From: Leptolyngbya sp. KIOST-1
Lineage (GTDB): Bacteria; Cyanobacteriota; Cyanobacteriia; Phormidesmidales; Phormidesmidaceae
Direction of reading: 5' to 3'
Assembly (NCBI RefSeq): GCF_000763385.1
Contig: NZ_JQFA01000002.1
Coordinates: 372,001 to 436,000, forward strand
DNA length: 64,000 bases
Of the stretch, positions 27,089-35,539 are shown piece after piece (position 1 is the stretch's first letter; each line of letters begins with the position of its first letter). Under the pieces are notes generated by a model. It did no database searches and was not told where the DNA came from. It saw only the letters and a list, made by a program, of their open reading frames with translations. Position numbers and translations under genes: made by a program.

Positions 27089-28024
27089 ATGTTTTTGTAC
27101 ATCTGCCGCCGCATTGTCTACACCGTGCCCATCGCCCTGGCCGTAGCGCTGGTCTGTTTCTCCCTGGTGCACCTGGCCCCAGGCGACCCGCTGTCGGCGG
27201 TGCTTCCTCCCGATGCTTCGGCGGAGGTGGTGCAGCGCATCACCCAGGCCTACGGCATGGATCGACCCCTGCCGGTACAGTTCATGTCCTGGCTGGGGCG
27301 AGCGGTGCAGGGAGACCTGGGGGTTTCCGTGGCGTCTGGTCGCCCGGTGGTGTCAGAAATCAGCAGTGCCCTGAGTTATACCTTTGTGCTGGCCCTGGCC
27401 GCCGCCCTGATCGGGTTTCTGTTTGGCACTCTGTTTGGCACCCTGGCCGCCTTTTTCCAGGGTCGCTGGGCCGACAAGCTGATGACGGGCATTGCTCTGT
27501 TTGGAGTATCGGTGCCCCACTACTGGCTGGGCCTGCTGCTGGTGATCATCTTCTCCGTGCAGTTGGAGTGGCTGCCCTCCCTGGGGGGCGGCTCTGGTCC
27601 CTGGTTTAACCGGCTGCGCTACCTGGTCTTACCCGCCGTGACGATGAGCTTCATCCCCATGGGCATTGTGGCCCGTACGGTGCGGGCCACAGTGTCCGAG
27701 CTGCTGGGGTCGGAGTTTGTCACCTCCCTTCGGGCGCGGGGGCTGCGCAGCGGCAAAATCGCCAAGCACGTGGCCAAAAACGCTGCCCCCACGGTGCTGG
27801 CGGTGATGGGGCTCCAGTTTGGCTACCTGCTGGGGGGCTCGATTCTGGTGGAGACAGTGTTCTCCTGGCCGGGGACCGGCTACCTGCTGAACGGGGCCAT
27901 CTTCCAGCGCGATATCCCCCTGCTCCAGGGCATCATCCTGGTGCTGTCGATGTTCTTTGTCGCCCTGAACCTGCTGGTGGATGTCCTTCAGACGCTGTTT
28001 GACCCCCGCATCCGCCGCAGCTAA
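27089..28024 (+). CDS. Peptide-type ABC transporter permease, DppB/GsiC-like
   Basis: The 311-residue protein has six transmembrane helices and the DppB-type landmarks: N-terminal MFLYICRRIVYTVPIALAVALVCFSLVHLAPGDP, and the ATPase-contact EAA-like loop VTSLRARGLRSGKIAKHVAKNAAPTVL. The start has a TAGGAAA ribosome site 8 bases upstream. It pairs with the DppC-like permease downstream to form the membrane channel. It follows the binding protein by 33 bases and is clearly in the same operon. Confidence 0.94.
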   Translation: MFLYICRRIVYTVPIALAVALVCFSLVHLAPGDPLSAVLPPDASAEVVQRITQAYGMDRPLPVQFMSWLGRAVQGDLGVSVASGRPVVSEISSALSYTFVLALAAALIGFLFGTLFGTLAAFFQGRWADKLMTGIALFGVSVPHYWLGLLLVIIFSVQLEWLPSLGGGSGPWFNRLRYLVLPAVTMSFIPMGIVARTVRATVSELLGSEFVTSLRARGLRSGKIAKHVAKNAAPTVLAVMGLQFGYLLGGSILVETVFSWPGTGYLLNGAIFQRDIPLLQGIILVLSMFFVALNLLVDVLQTLFDPRIRRS

Positions 28025-28089
28025 GGAGCTGGGGTTTTGGATTTTAGACTTTGGATTGGCCGCAGCCTCCGTATGGTAGCGATGCTTGC

Positions 28090-28167
28090 CACTCCCTACC
28101 CCCTACCCCTCACTCCCTACCCCTCACTCCCCACCCCCCACTCCCCACCCCTCACTCCCCACCCCCC
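28090..28167. repeat. C/T-rich tandem repeat ending at the dppC-like start codon
   Basis: About five units of a 14-mer, CACTCCC plus YACCCCY, run from 28090 to 28166 (units at 28111, 28125, 28139 and 28153 are cleanest) and end one base before the ATG at 28168. It is a heptamer-based STRR of the cyanobacterial type. It replaces any Shine-Dalgarno sequence for the gene downstream and is translated only if a false upstream start is chosen. Confidence 0.85.
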
Positions 28168-29070
28168 ATGCAAACCACCCCCACCGCCAACTCCCTAAAA
28201 GCCGCCGACGCGGGTACCCTCTCGACCAAGTCGCGGGGCTACTGGGCCACGGTGTGGCTGAGCCTGCGCCGGGATCCGATCTCGGTAGCCTGCGCCTGTG
28301 TGCTGCTGGCCCTGGTGCTGATCGCCATCTTTGCTCCGGTGCTGGCCCCCTACGGCCCCTCCGAGGGCAGCCTGGTCGATCGCCTGCTGCCCATCGGCAG
28401 CGCTGGCCATGTGCTGGGTACCGATGAGCTGGGCCGCGACATGCTTTCCCGCCTGATGTATGGAGGCCGCATGAGCCTGCTAATGGGCATTTTGCCCGTG
28501 GCGATCGCCTTTGCCCTGGGTACTAGCCTGGGCCTGCTGGCGGGGTTCTTTGGCGGCTGGATCAACACCATCATTATGCGGACGACGGATGTGTTCTTTG
28601 CGTTTCCGGCGGTGCTGCTGGCGATCGCCATTTCCGGTGCCCTCGGCCCTGGTCTGGCCAACTCCATGCTGGCCCTGACTCTGGTGTTTATTCCTCCCAT
28701 CGCCCGGGTGGCCGAGAGCGTCACCACCCGGGTACGCACCCTCGACTTTGTGGATGCCGCCCGCGCCTCCGGGGCCAAGGCGCTGACCATTGTGCGGGTG
28801 CACGTCTTCAACAACGTCATGGGCACGGTGTTTATCTACGCCACCAGCCTGGTGTCGGTGTGCATGATTCTGGCGGCGGGCCTCAGCTTTCTGGGGTTGG
28901 GGGTGAAGCCGCCCACGCCGGAGTGGGGGCTGATGCTCAACACCCTGCGCCAGTCGATCTACGTGCAGCCCTGGGTGTCAGTGCTGCCGGGTCTGATGAT
29001 TTTCATTACGTCGCTGTGCTTTAACCTGCTGTCGGACGGGCTGCGGGGAGCCATGGATCTGAAGCGATAG
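28168..29070 (+). CDS. Peptide-type ABC transporter permease, DppC/GsiD-like
   Basis: I start at ATG 28168 (MQTTPTANSL, 300 residues). An open frame from 28051 would add only Pro/His/Ser residues coded by the C/T repeat and is rejected. The protein has the DppC pattern: an N-terminal helix (ISVACACVLLALVLIAIFAPVLAPYGP), the conserved LGTDELGRDMLSRLMYGGRMSL, and the EAA loop VDAARASGAKALTIVRVHVFNNVMGTV. It forms the channel with the DppB-like permease. Four-copy AGAAGGC repeats and a GC-rich hairpin element follow its stop. Confidence 0.94.
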   Translation: MQTTPTANSLKAADAGTLSTKSRGYWATVWLSLRRDPISVACACVLLALVLIAIFAPVLAPYGPSEGSLVDRLLPIGSAGHVLGTDELGRDMLSRLMYGGRMSLLMGILPVAIAFALGTSLGLLAGFFGGWINTIIMRTTDVFFAFPAVLLAIAISGALGPGLANSMLALTLVFIPPIARVAESVTTRVRTLDFVDAARASGAKALTIVRVHVFNNVMGTVFIYATSLVSVCMILAAGLSFLGLGVKPPTPEWGLMLNTLRQSIYVQPWVSVLPGLMIFITSLCFNLLSDGLRGAMDLKR

Positions 29071-29080
29071 ACGGAAAGGT

Positions 29081-29108
29081 AGAAGGCAGAAGGCAGAAGG
29101 CAGAAGGC
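29081..29108. repeat. Heptamer STRR: four perfect copies of AGAAGGC
   Basis: Four uninterrupted copies of AGAAGGC lie eleven bases after the DppC-like stop. Copy number of such heptamers is expected to vary among strains. Confidence 0.9.
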
Positions 29109-29158
29109 TTATCCGGGACGCATAAGTTGGTTTATCTCATGGTGCAAGTTTACTTACC

Positions 29159-29240
29159 TGGCCCCCTAAATCCCCCAATGCTGGGGGACTTTGAACCGTC
29201 TCCTCCCCCCCAAGGTTGGGGGGCGTGGGGGGCGATAGTA
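29159..29240. repeat. Dispersed GC-rich double-hairpin element
   Basis: CCCCCA-ATGC-TGGGGG (29172-29187) and CCCCCCAA-GG-TTGGGGGG (29206-29223) form two tight hairpins within a GGCCCCCTAAATCCC ... GGGGGGCG frame. The layout is that of a repeat often seen between cyanobacterial genes. It lies inside the transporter operon and could cause partial termination or mRNA processing between the permease and ATPase genes. Confidence 0.65.
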
Positions 29241-29308
29241 AGGCTGAATCGATACCCGTTTGCCGTTGGTGCCGAGCTTAAATTCCTATTTCACGAGGGT
29301 TAGCCACT

Positions 29309-30337
29309 GTGACCGCGTTTCTCCAGGTTGAAGGACTCCAGAAATACTTCCCCATCGGCAAAAATCTGCTGGGGCGGCCCACCCAGGTGGTCAAAGCAGT
29401 GGAGCAGGTCTCCTTTACGGCCGATCGCGGCAAGACCCTGGGCATTGTGGGCGAGTCGGGCTGCGGCAAGTCCACCACGGCGCGGCTGCTGATGGACCTG
29501 ATTCCCCCCGACCAGGGGCGCATCACCCTCGACGGGCAGGCCTACGGCAAGGGGCCGGGCCGCAAGCCCATCGCCGACCTGCGCAAGCGCATGCAGATGG
29601 TGTTTCAGGACTCCTACGCCTCCCTCAACGCCCGCCTCACCATCGAGGAGAGCATCGCCTTTGGGCCGAAGATCCACGGCGTCAGCGACCTCCAGGCCAA
29701 GGCCCGCGCCCGCGACCTGCTCGATCGCGTCGGCCTGGCCCCGGACAACTTCATTCGCCGCTACCCCCACGAGCTGTCTGGCGGGCAGCGCCAGCGGGTT
29801 AACATCGCCCGCGCCCTGGCCGTCGAGCCCGAGATCGTCATCCTCGACGAAGCGGTCTCAGCCCTCGACAAGTCGGTGCAGGCCCAGGTGCTCAACCTGC
29901 TGGAGGACCTCAAGCAGGAGTTTGGCCTCACCTACCTGTTCATTTCCCACGACCTGAACGTGGTGCAGTACGTCAGCGACGACGTGCTGGTCATGTACCT
30001 GGGCCAGGTGGTGGAGTCCGGCCCGGTGGACAAACTCTACGCCGAACCGGCCCACCCCTACACCGCCGCCCTACTCTCGGCCCTGCCCGCTCTCCACCCC
30101 AAGGACCGCAAGACCCGCGCCCCCCTGGAGGGCGACCCCCCCAACCCGATCGCCCCACCCCCCGGCTGCCGGTTCCACACCCGCTGCCCCTACGCCGAAG
30201 CCGTCTGTAGCGAAACCGTGCCGCCCCTCTCAGCCATCGGCGACGGTCGCCACGTCGCCTGCCACATGCGCGTCCCCGGCTCCGGCTACTCCGACGTCCG
30301 CCCCGTCGCCACTACCCTCGCCCCCAATCTCTCCTAA
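29309..30337 (+). CDS. Peptide-type ABC transporter ATPase, DppF/OppF-like
   Basis: The start is a GTG with GAGGG ten bases upstream. The 342-residue ATPase carries Walker [17 protein letters not shown]-loop [17 protein letters not shown], signature [15 protein letters not shown], Walker [13 protein letters not shown] and the C-terminal oligopeptide-ABC extension with its cysteine pattern ([15 protein letters not shown]). It should pair with the next gene product as the two distinct ATPases of the importer. The 238-base gap to the permease, filled with repeats, is larger than elsewhere in the cluster. Confidence 0.93.
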   Translation: MTAFLQVEGLQKYFPIGKNLLGRPTQVVKAVEQVSFTADRGKTLGIVGESGCGKSTTARLLMDLIPPDQGRITLDGQAYGKGPGRKPIADLRKRMQMVFQDSYASLNARLTIEESIAFGPKIHGVSDLQAKARARDLLDRVGLAPDNFIRRYPHELSGGQRQRVNIARALAVEPEIVILDEAVSALDKSVQAQVLNLLEDLKQEFGLTYLFISHDLNVVQYVSDDVLVMYLGQVVESGPVDKLYAEPAHPYTAALLSALPALHPKDRKTRAPLEGDPPNPIAPPPGCRFHTRCPYAEAVCSETVPPLSAIGDGRHVACHMRVPGSGYSDVRPVATTLAPNLS

Positions 30338-30420
30338 TCCCCGCCCTGCCCCCCTACACCCCACTCCCCATCTTCCCTCGCTCCCCAACTCCCCCATCTC
30401 CCTCATTCCCCACGACTCCC
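30338..30420. repeat. C/T-rich low-complexity tract before the second ATPase
   Basis: The spacer is almost purely pyrimidine with repeats of CTCCCCA/CTCCCC form and ends directly at the ATG at 30421. As with dppC, no Shine-Dalgarno is left for the gene downstream. Confidence 0.65.
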
Positions 30421-31416
30421 ATGGCCAACATCGTCGAAGTCCGCGATCTCTGCGTCACCTTCAAAACCTCCGAGGGGCCGGTCTACGCCGTCTCGGGGGT
30501 CAACCTCGACCTGGCCGAGGGCAAAACCCTGGCTCTGATTGGCGAGTCGGGCAGCGGCAAGAGCGTCACCATGAAGTCGCTGATGCGGCTGCACCCGCCC
30601 CACAAGACCACCATCACCGGCCAGATCAACTTTGCAGGCCAGGATGTGCTCGGCATGGACGGCAAGGCGCTGTCGGATCTGCGCGGCAAGGACATTGCCA
30701 TGGTGTTCCAGGAGCCGATGCTGGCCTTTGACCCGGCCTTCACCGTGGGCAACCAGATCGCCGAGGCGGTGAGGCGCCACGAGGGCTGTGGCTACGAGGC
30801 GGCCCGCCAGCGCGCCCTGGAGATGATGGAGTGCGTCCAGATTCCCTCCCCCCGCAAGCGCCTGGATGCCTACCCCCACGAGATGAGCGGCGGCATGCGC
30901 CAGCGGGCGATGATTGCCCTGGCCCTCTCCTGTCGGCCCAGGGTGCTGCTGGCGGACGAGCCCACCACCGCCCTGGACGCCACCGTGCAGATCCAGGTGC
31001 TGCTGCTACTGCGGGAACTCCAGCGGGAGTTTGGCATGAGCATGGTCTTTGTCACCCACGATGTGGGGGTGGCGATCGAGGTGGCGGACGAAACTGCCGT
31101 TATGTACGCCGGGCGCATCATTGAGCAGGGGCCGGTGGACATCGTCATGACCAATCCCTGGCACCCCTACACCCAGGGGCTGCTGGGGGCCACGGTCTAC
31201 CCCGGCATGGACCGCAGCGAGCGCCTGGTGGCGATTCCCGGCGCGCCACCCCAGCTCTACCGCCAGATCACCGAGTGCGCTTTTGCCCCCCGCTGCCCCC
31301 ACGCCGTGGAGGCATGCCTTCAGCCCCTGCCGCCCCCGGTGGAGGGCGAAAACCGCATGGCCCGCTGCATTCGGCTGCCTGAGGTGGCTGGGATTTTGTC
31401 TGCCGCGACGGTGTAA
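30421..31416 (+). CDS. Peptide-type ABC transporter ATPase, DppD/OppD-like
   Basis: The 331-residue ATPase has Walker A GESGSGKSVTMKSLM, signature MSGGMRQRAMIALAL, Walker B VLLADEPTTALD and the C-terminal FAPRCPHAVEAC extension. The OppD-specific ALDATVQIQVLLLLRELQREFGMSMVFVTHDVGV block is intact. Together with 25349-30337 it completes a two-permease, two-ATPase, one-binding-protein importer. The order A-B-C-F-D is collinear, and all genes run rightward. Confidence 0.94.
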   Translation: MANIVEVRDLCVTFKTSEGPVYAVSGVNLDLAEGKTLALIGESGSGKSVTMKSLMRLHPPHKTTITGQINFAGQDVLGMDGKALSDLRGKDIAMVFQEPMLAFDPAFTVGNQIAEAVRRHEGCGYEAARQRALEMMECVQIPSPRKRLDAYPHEMSGGMRQRAMIALALSCRPRVLLADEPTTALDATVQIQVLLLLRELQREFGMSMVFVTHDVGVAIEVADETAVMYAGRIIEQGPVDIVMTNPWHPYTQGLLGATVYPGMDRSERLVAIPGAPPQLYRQITECAFAPRCPHAVEACLQPLPPPVEGENRMARCIRLPEVAGILSAATV

Positions 31417-31464
31417 TACCCGAGTTCGAGATCAGGAAATTCTGTGCCAAAGTCAGTTCGCCAT

Positions 31465-31584
31465 CCCCTCCTGGGAGGATTAGGGGTGGGTCAAGGCCCA
31501 AAAGGGTCTCACCGTATCGAGCAGCCTATAGTCTGTAGAAGATTCAACCCACCCCGCCCTGCGGGCACCCCTCCAGAGGAGGGG
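31465..31584. repeat. Dispersed intergenic repeat of three nested hairpins
   Basis: CCTCC-TG-GGAGG (31467-31478), GGGGTGGGT (31483-31491) paired with ACCCACCCC (31547-31555), and CCCCTCC-AGA-GGAGGGG (31568-31584) make a compact folded element between the importer and the racemase. It contains no gene; an open frame that crosses it in front of the racemase is not credible. Confidence 0.6.
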
Positions 31585-31608
31585 AGGGCGTTATTCCGAA
31601 TTGAGGTT

Positions 31609-32370
31609 ATGAAACTCCAGGTTATAAACCCCAACACCTCGGCGGCCATGACCGCCAAAATTGGCGCAGCGGCCCGCCAGGTGACCGCCCCCACCACCGA
31701 GCTGGTGGTCTGCAACCCCACCATGGGGCCGGTGTCCATCGAGGGCCACTACGACGAAGCCCTGAGCGTGCTGGGGGTGCTGGACGAGGTGCGCCGGGGG
31801 GAGGCCCTGGGGGTGCAGGGCTACGTGATCGCCTGCTTTGGCGATCCGGGGCTGCGGGCGGCGCGGGAGCTGGCCCAGGGGCCGGTGGTGGGCATTGCCG
31901 AGGCCGCCATGCACCTGGCCACCCTGGTGGCTCCCCGGTTTTCCATTGTCACCACCCTCAGCCGCACCCGGGGCATTGCCCAGCACCTGGTGCAGAGCTA
32001 CGGCATGGAACGCCACTGCGCCAGCATTCGGGCCACGGACATTGCCGTGCTGGAGCTGGAGCACACCAGTGGCGGGGCCTACCAGCAGATTTTGCAGGAG
32101 TGCCGGGGGGCGATCGCCCAGGATGGAGCCGAGGCGATCGTGCTGGGCTGCGGCGGCATGGCCGACCTGGCTACGGATCTGGCGGCGGAGTTGGGCGTGC
32201 CCGTGATCGAAGGGGTCGCCGCCGGGGTGAAGCTGGTGGAAACGCTGGTGAGCCTGAACCTGGGCACCAGCAAAGTAGGGGAGTTTGCCCGGCCCCTGCC
32301 GAAACCCTACGACGGCCTGCTTGCCCAGTTCGCTCCATCCTCACAGCCGCACCTCTCGGAAGTCGAATAG
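31609..32370 (+). CDS. Asp/Glu/hydantoin racemase family protein
   Basis: The true start is the ATG at 31609 (MKLQVINPNTSAAMT, 253 residues). The INPNTS motif, the first catalytic cysteine in VIACFGDPG and the second in VLGCGGMADL, and the final VIEGVAAGVKLVETLVSL are the features of hydantoin/allantoin racemases. These interconvert the enantiomers of 5-substituted hydantoins or allantoin without cofactor. Both acid/base cysteines are present, so activity is expected. Its place directly after a five-gene importer suggests that the transporter supplies a hydantoin, allantoin or related ureide, or a D/L amino-acid derivative; this link is inference. Confidence 0.87.
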   Translation: MKLQVINPNTSAAMTAKIGAAARQVTAPTTELVVCNPTMGPVSIEGHYDEALSVLGVLDEVRRGEALGVQGYVIACFGDPGLRAARELAQGPVVGIAEAAMHLATLVAPRFSIVTTLSRTRGIAQHLVQSYGMERHCASIRATDIAVLELEHTSGGAYQQILQECRGAIAQDGAEAIVLGCGGMADLATDLAAELGVPVIEGVAAGVKLVETLVSLNLGTSKVGEFARPLPKPYDGLLAQFAPSSQPHLSEVE

Positions 32371-32450
32371 CAGGAGCAGGAGTCAGCATCGGAGTTACTC
32401 ATAATAGCCATGAGTAGAATATTTTGTATATTTCAATACAGAAAAATAGA

Positions 32451-32711
32451 ATGACAGTGTCTCTAAACACGGAGCTGTATTCTATGAAATCCACTCAAAG
32501 CTGGCAAGACTACCCCAAGTTCTACGTATCCAATGGGTCTGACTATTCTCCCCAAGCGATTCGGCTGGCTGCAAGGGCCCTATTTCGCCGGACCGCAAGC
32601 CTCCTCAGCGCCGCGTTTCAGCCCCAGTTCAACTCTGACAGTGAAGCTCAACCCTGTCGCCAGACCATCGACCCCCTGACTGGGCTAACTATCCCCGGCA
32701 TTTTCTACTAA
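32451..32711 (+). CDS. Small hypothetical protein
   Basis: From the ATG at 32451 the frame encodes 86 residues. The N-terminal third is polar, followed by QDYPKFYVSNGSDYSPQAIRLAARALFRRTASLLSAAF, which could be an amphipathic helix, and it ends TIDPLTGLTIPGIFY. I recognise no family, membrane segment or metal site. Codon use is a little less GC-rich than its neighbours. It lies between the racemase and the isochorismatase-family gene on the same strand. It could be a genuine small gene or a chance frame. Confidence 0.4.
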   Translation: MTVSLNTELYSMKSTQSWQDYPKFYVSNGSDYSPQAIRLAARALFRRTASLLSAAFQPQFNSDSEAQPCRQTIDPLTGLTIPGIFY

Positions 32712-32909
32712 TTCTTTGCAGCGCTACACCGGGGGTGTCTTCTTTCGGTCTCCAGCTAGTACTCGACTGCATAAACTTAATGGCCGATCGCACCCTTCCC
32801 CCTGGACAAGCCAGGATTCGGCAGAGGTACCATAGACAAAGGGTGGGTATTCCAGGTCATTGACCGTTACACAGATAGCCCTCTTTCGTCAGAAGAATCC
32901 TGAACCGCT

Positions 32910-33941
32910 ATGATGGCTGATCAAATTTTGCCCATTCCCCCGTGCTTCGACCCGGCCAGGGTAGGCGAAGTCTGGCCGGTGCCCTACCAGCAGCGGGCCG
33001 CCGATGCCAAGGCCTGGGCCGACACCCACCGGATTGCCCCCGCCAGCGAGGACAGCCGCCGCCTCTGTCTGCTGCTGATCGATGTGCAGAACACCTTCTG
33101 CCTGCCGGGTTTTGAGCTGTTTGTGGGCGGGCGATCGGGCCAGGGGGCCGTCGATGACAACCGCCGCCTGGGCGAGTTTATCTACCGTAACCTGGGGCAA
33201 ATCACCACCATTACCGCTACCCTCGACACCCACCAGGCCATGCAGGTGTTTCACCCCTACTTCTGGGTCGATGTCGAGGGCGAAAATCCGCCGCCCATGA
33301 CCCTAATTCATTACGACGATGTGGTGCAGGGCAAGTGGCGGGTCAACCCAGCCATCGCCGCCAATCTGTCTTCCCCCCGCGACCTGCAGGAGTACGCCCT
33401 GCACTACACCAAAACCCTGGCTGAGCGGGGCAAGTATCCCCTCACCATCTGGCCCTACCACTCTATGCTGGGGGGTATTGGCCATGCCCTGGTGCCTGCG
33501 ATCGAAGAGGCCTGCTTCTTTCACACCATCGCCCGCCAAAGCCAGACCCGCTTTGAGGTCAAAGGCAGCAACCCTCTAACCGAAAACTACTCGGTGCTCA
33601 GCCCTGAGATAACCGCAGACAGTCGGGGAGAGGCGATCGCCCAGAAGAATACCCCCCTGATTCAAACCCTGCTCACCTACGATGCCGTGATTGTGGCCGG
33701 GCAGGCCAAGAGTCACTGCGTCGCCTGGACGGTGGCCGACCTGCTCAGCGACATTCAGGCTACCGACCCGGCCCTGGCTCAAAAAGTCTACCTGCTCGAC
33801 GATTGCGCCTCCCCGGTGGTGGTGCCGGGCGTGGTCGATTTCACCGACCAGGCTGAGGAGGCCTACCAGCGCTTTGCGGCGGCGGGCATGCACCGGGTGC
33901 AGTCAACAATGGCGATCGCCAACTGGCCAGGGTTCGCTTAA
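32910..33941 (+). CDS. Isochorismatase-family cysteine hydrolase (nicotinamidase-like)
   Basis: The 343-residue protein is longer than usual for the fold (about 200). It has the catalytic aspartate in [16 protein letters not shown] (about residue 55), a lysine in VQGKWRVNP as the second catalytic member, and the nucleophile Cys270 in [17 protein letters not shown]. The family cleaves amide or ether bonds in isochorismate, nicotinamide, biuret, ureidoacrylate and similar molecules. The extended N-terminus and the FKH-like metal-site loop [13 protein letters not shown] put it nearer nicotinamidases. Standing 540 bases after a racemase and an importer, it could act on the same imported compound; the substrate remains open. 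Confidence 0.85.
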   Translation: MMADQILPIPPCFDPARVGEVWPVPYQQRAADAKAWADTHRIAPASEDSRRLCLLLIDVQNTFCLPGFELFVGGRSGQGAVDDNRRLGEFIYRNLGQITTITATLDTHQAMQVFHPYFWVDVEGENPPPMTLIHYDDVVQGKWRVNPAIAANLSSPRDLQEYALHYTKTLAERGKYPLTIWPYHSMLGGIGHALVPAIEEACFFHTIARQSQTRFEVKGSNPLTENYSVLSPEITADSRGEAIAQKNTPLIQTLLTYDAVIVAGQAKSHCVAWTVADLLSDIQATDPALAQKVYLLDDCASPVVVPGVVDFTDQAEEAYQRFAAAGMHRVQSTMAIANWPGFA

Positions 33942-34194
33942 ACCCACTTAGCGCCAGCTTTGGCGGCGGGTTTCACTGGGTGAGCGCTATTGAATGCCGG
34001 TATAAATCAAAAAATCGACGCCTGTTGTAAGGGCAAACGGCCGCAAAGTCGTTGGCTGAGCTGCGCCTATGCCCCACCCAAATCCATGCTTTAATGCAGC
34101 TCAAAAATGAATAAAAAATGAATTTGAAAGAATTTCTTCTCATCAAAATTTTGAGATTCTGCTGATAGTTTGGTGGCAAAGCAGTGATACTATG

Positions 34195-34355
34195 TTAATC
34201 GTTGAGGGGGAGTAGCTTTGGGCGATCGCAGCCCATTCATCTGAGTCAACATACTGGCGATGAGCCTGGCTCAGATGGTAAACAGCACGGTAAGTGGTGA
34301 ATTAGCAGCCTAAACCCGTGCCATTTGCAAGCGAGACCTTCACTGAGTCCACAAC
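34195..34355 (+). promoter_or_regulatory. yybP-ykoY manganese riboswitch
   Basis: The conserved elements occur in order and spacing: GGGGGAGTAGC (34206-34216), GTCAACATACTGGC (34245-34258) and GCAAGCGAGACCTT (34327-34340). These are the Mn2+-binding junction sequences of the yybP-ykoY class, as in E. coli alx and mntP. A gene for a TMEM165/GDT1-type manganese transporter begins at 34427, a known pairing. High Mn2+ should favour expression of the exporter. Confidence 0.88.
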
Positions 34356-34382
34356 CGACGTGGGCTTGGTGGGGTCTTTTTA
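34334..34382 (+). terminator. Expression-platform terminator of the Mn riboswitch
   Basis: Part of the aptamer 3' strand (GACCTTCAC) can instead pair with GTGGGGTC at 34369-34376, which is followed by five T. The inner part holds CCAC/GTGG pairs. This gives a mutually exclusive fold with the GCGAGACC junction and so a plausible transcription-termination switch. The pairing is read by eye. Confidence 0.55.
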
Positions 34383-34426
34383 GGTGTCCATCATGCCCAC
34401 TCTGATCTTTACCACTGGAGAGGCGC

Positions 34427-35068
34427 ATGCATCCACTTACAGGCTTTACCGCTGGTCTACTGCTGATCACCCTGTCAGAACTTGGCGACAAAACGTTTTT
34501 CATTGGCGTCATTTTGGCCACCCGCCACCCGCGTCGCTGGGTGTTCCTTGGGGTAATCGCAGCGCTGTTTGTGATGACAGTGCTATCGGTGGTGATCGGT
34601 CAGGTGATGACGATTTTCCCCCAGCAGTTTGTCCAGGCGCTGACGGTGGGGCTCTTTCTGGGCTTTGGTCTCAAGCTGCTGTACGACGCCAGCCGCATGG
34701 CCGGACGGGGCAGCCTCGCGGACGAACAGGCCGAGGCCCTGGAGGTCATTGAAGAGAGCGAAGCCGGGGTGGACAAATGGACTGCAAAAACCGTGCTGGT
34801 CGAGGCCTTTAGCCTCACGTTTGTGGCGGAGTGGGGCGATCGCACCCAGTTTGCCACCGTCGCCCTGGCGGCGGCCAACCATCCGGTGGGGGTGGTGCTG
34901 GGGGCAACCCTGGGTCACGCCATCTGCGCGGCGATCGCGGTTGTCTGCGGCAAACTGATTGCCGGGCGCATTTCAGAACGCTGGCTCACCACCGTTGGCG
35001 GGCTCCTTTTCATCACCTTTGGCCTGGTTGCGATCATCGAAATGATTCAGGGCGGATCATCGACCTGA
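34427..35068 (+). CDS. TMEM165/GDT1 (UPF0016) family manganese exporter
   Basis: The 213-residue membrane protein has six helices and the two inverted copies of the family motif: ELGDKTFF (residues 18-25) and EWGDRTQF (about 143-150), whose acids bind the cation. The cyanobacterial homologue Mnx is a Mn2+ exporter, as are plant PAM71-type proteins. A cytoplasmic charged loop (ADEQAEALEVIEESEAGVDKW) joins the two halves. The start follows GAGAGG. A manganese riboswitch occupies the leader, in agreement with this role. Confidence 0.93.
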   Translation: MHPLTGFTAGLLLITLSELGDKTFFIGVILATRHPRRWVFLGVIAALFVMTVLSVVIGQVMTIFPQQFVQALTVGLFLGFGLKLLYDASRMAGRGSLADEQAEALEVIEESEAGVDKWTAKTVLVEAFSLTFVAEWGDRTQFATVALAAANHPVGVVLGATLGHAICAAIAVVCGKLIAGRISERWLTTVGGLLFITFGLVAIIEMIQGGSST

Positions 35069-35093
35069 GACCTAACGCCCGTTCCGTAACCCC

Positions 35094-35537
35094 TCAGCCG
35101 CGCACCCCGGTACCGTAAGCTATCACCTCCAGGGCAACCACGCCCTTGCCGCTGTTGCCGCTCAGCTCAGCGGTTTGAATCCGAATGTTGACCACCCGGT
35201 CTGCGCCCCAGGCCAGGGCGGCTTCCTCCAGCCGCAGCAGCGCCTCACGACGCCCCCGCTCGAGCAGACTTTCGTACACGGTAATGCGCCCCCCAAACAG
35301 GTTCATCAACCCCGCCACCCAGGTCTTGAAAAAGTCAGAGGAGACCACCACACTGCCCACAAACAGATCCGCCTGGGCCGCTGTGGGGATGGCCACCCTG
35401 GCCCCAGCCGTGCTCAGCACCAGGCCCTGAATCGCCCGTTCGCGCTGCTGTAGCCGCTGAAAGTGCTGCTGTTCGGCTTGGGTGCCAAAAAAGTAGCCTA
35501 TCCCCAGCAGCACCGCAAAAATTATCAGCCCCTCCAT
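35094..35537 (-). CDS. Membrane-anchored YbjQ-like (UPF0145) protein
   Basis: The 147-residue protein starts with one transmembrane helix (GLIIFAVLLGIGYFFGT), then a short coiled segment, then a YbjQ domain (about 55-147) with VVVSSDFFKTWVAGLMNLFGGRITVYESLLERGRREALLRLEEAALAWGADRVVNIRIQT and the closing VIAYGTGVRG. YbjQ domains form pentamers or decamers and are often called putative heavy-metal-binding, but their role is unknown. The neighbour at 35540 is a soluble YbjQ protein; two bases separate the genes, so the pair is cotranscribed and may form mixed oligomers at the membrane. Confidence 0.85.
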   Translation of the reverse strand: MEGLIIFAVLLGIGYFFGTQAEQQHFQRLQQRERAIQGLVLSTAGARVAIPTAAQADLFVGSVVVSSDFFKTWVAGLMNLFGGRITVYESLLERGRREALLRLEEAALAWGADRVVNIRIQTAELSGNSGKGVVALEVIAYGTGVRG

Positions 35538-35539
35538 AG

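Noticed and set aside
28051..28167. An N-terminal extension of the DppC-like permease rich in Pro, His and Ser
   Set aside because: It is translated from the C/T heptamer repeat; the family N-terminus starts at the ATG at 28168.
28090..28167. A CRISPR-like array
   Set aside because: Units are contiguous C/T heptamers without unique spacers.
31444..31608. A 55-residue extension of the racemase
   Set aside because: It is coded by a dispersed hairpin repeat; the INPNTS family start is at 31609.
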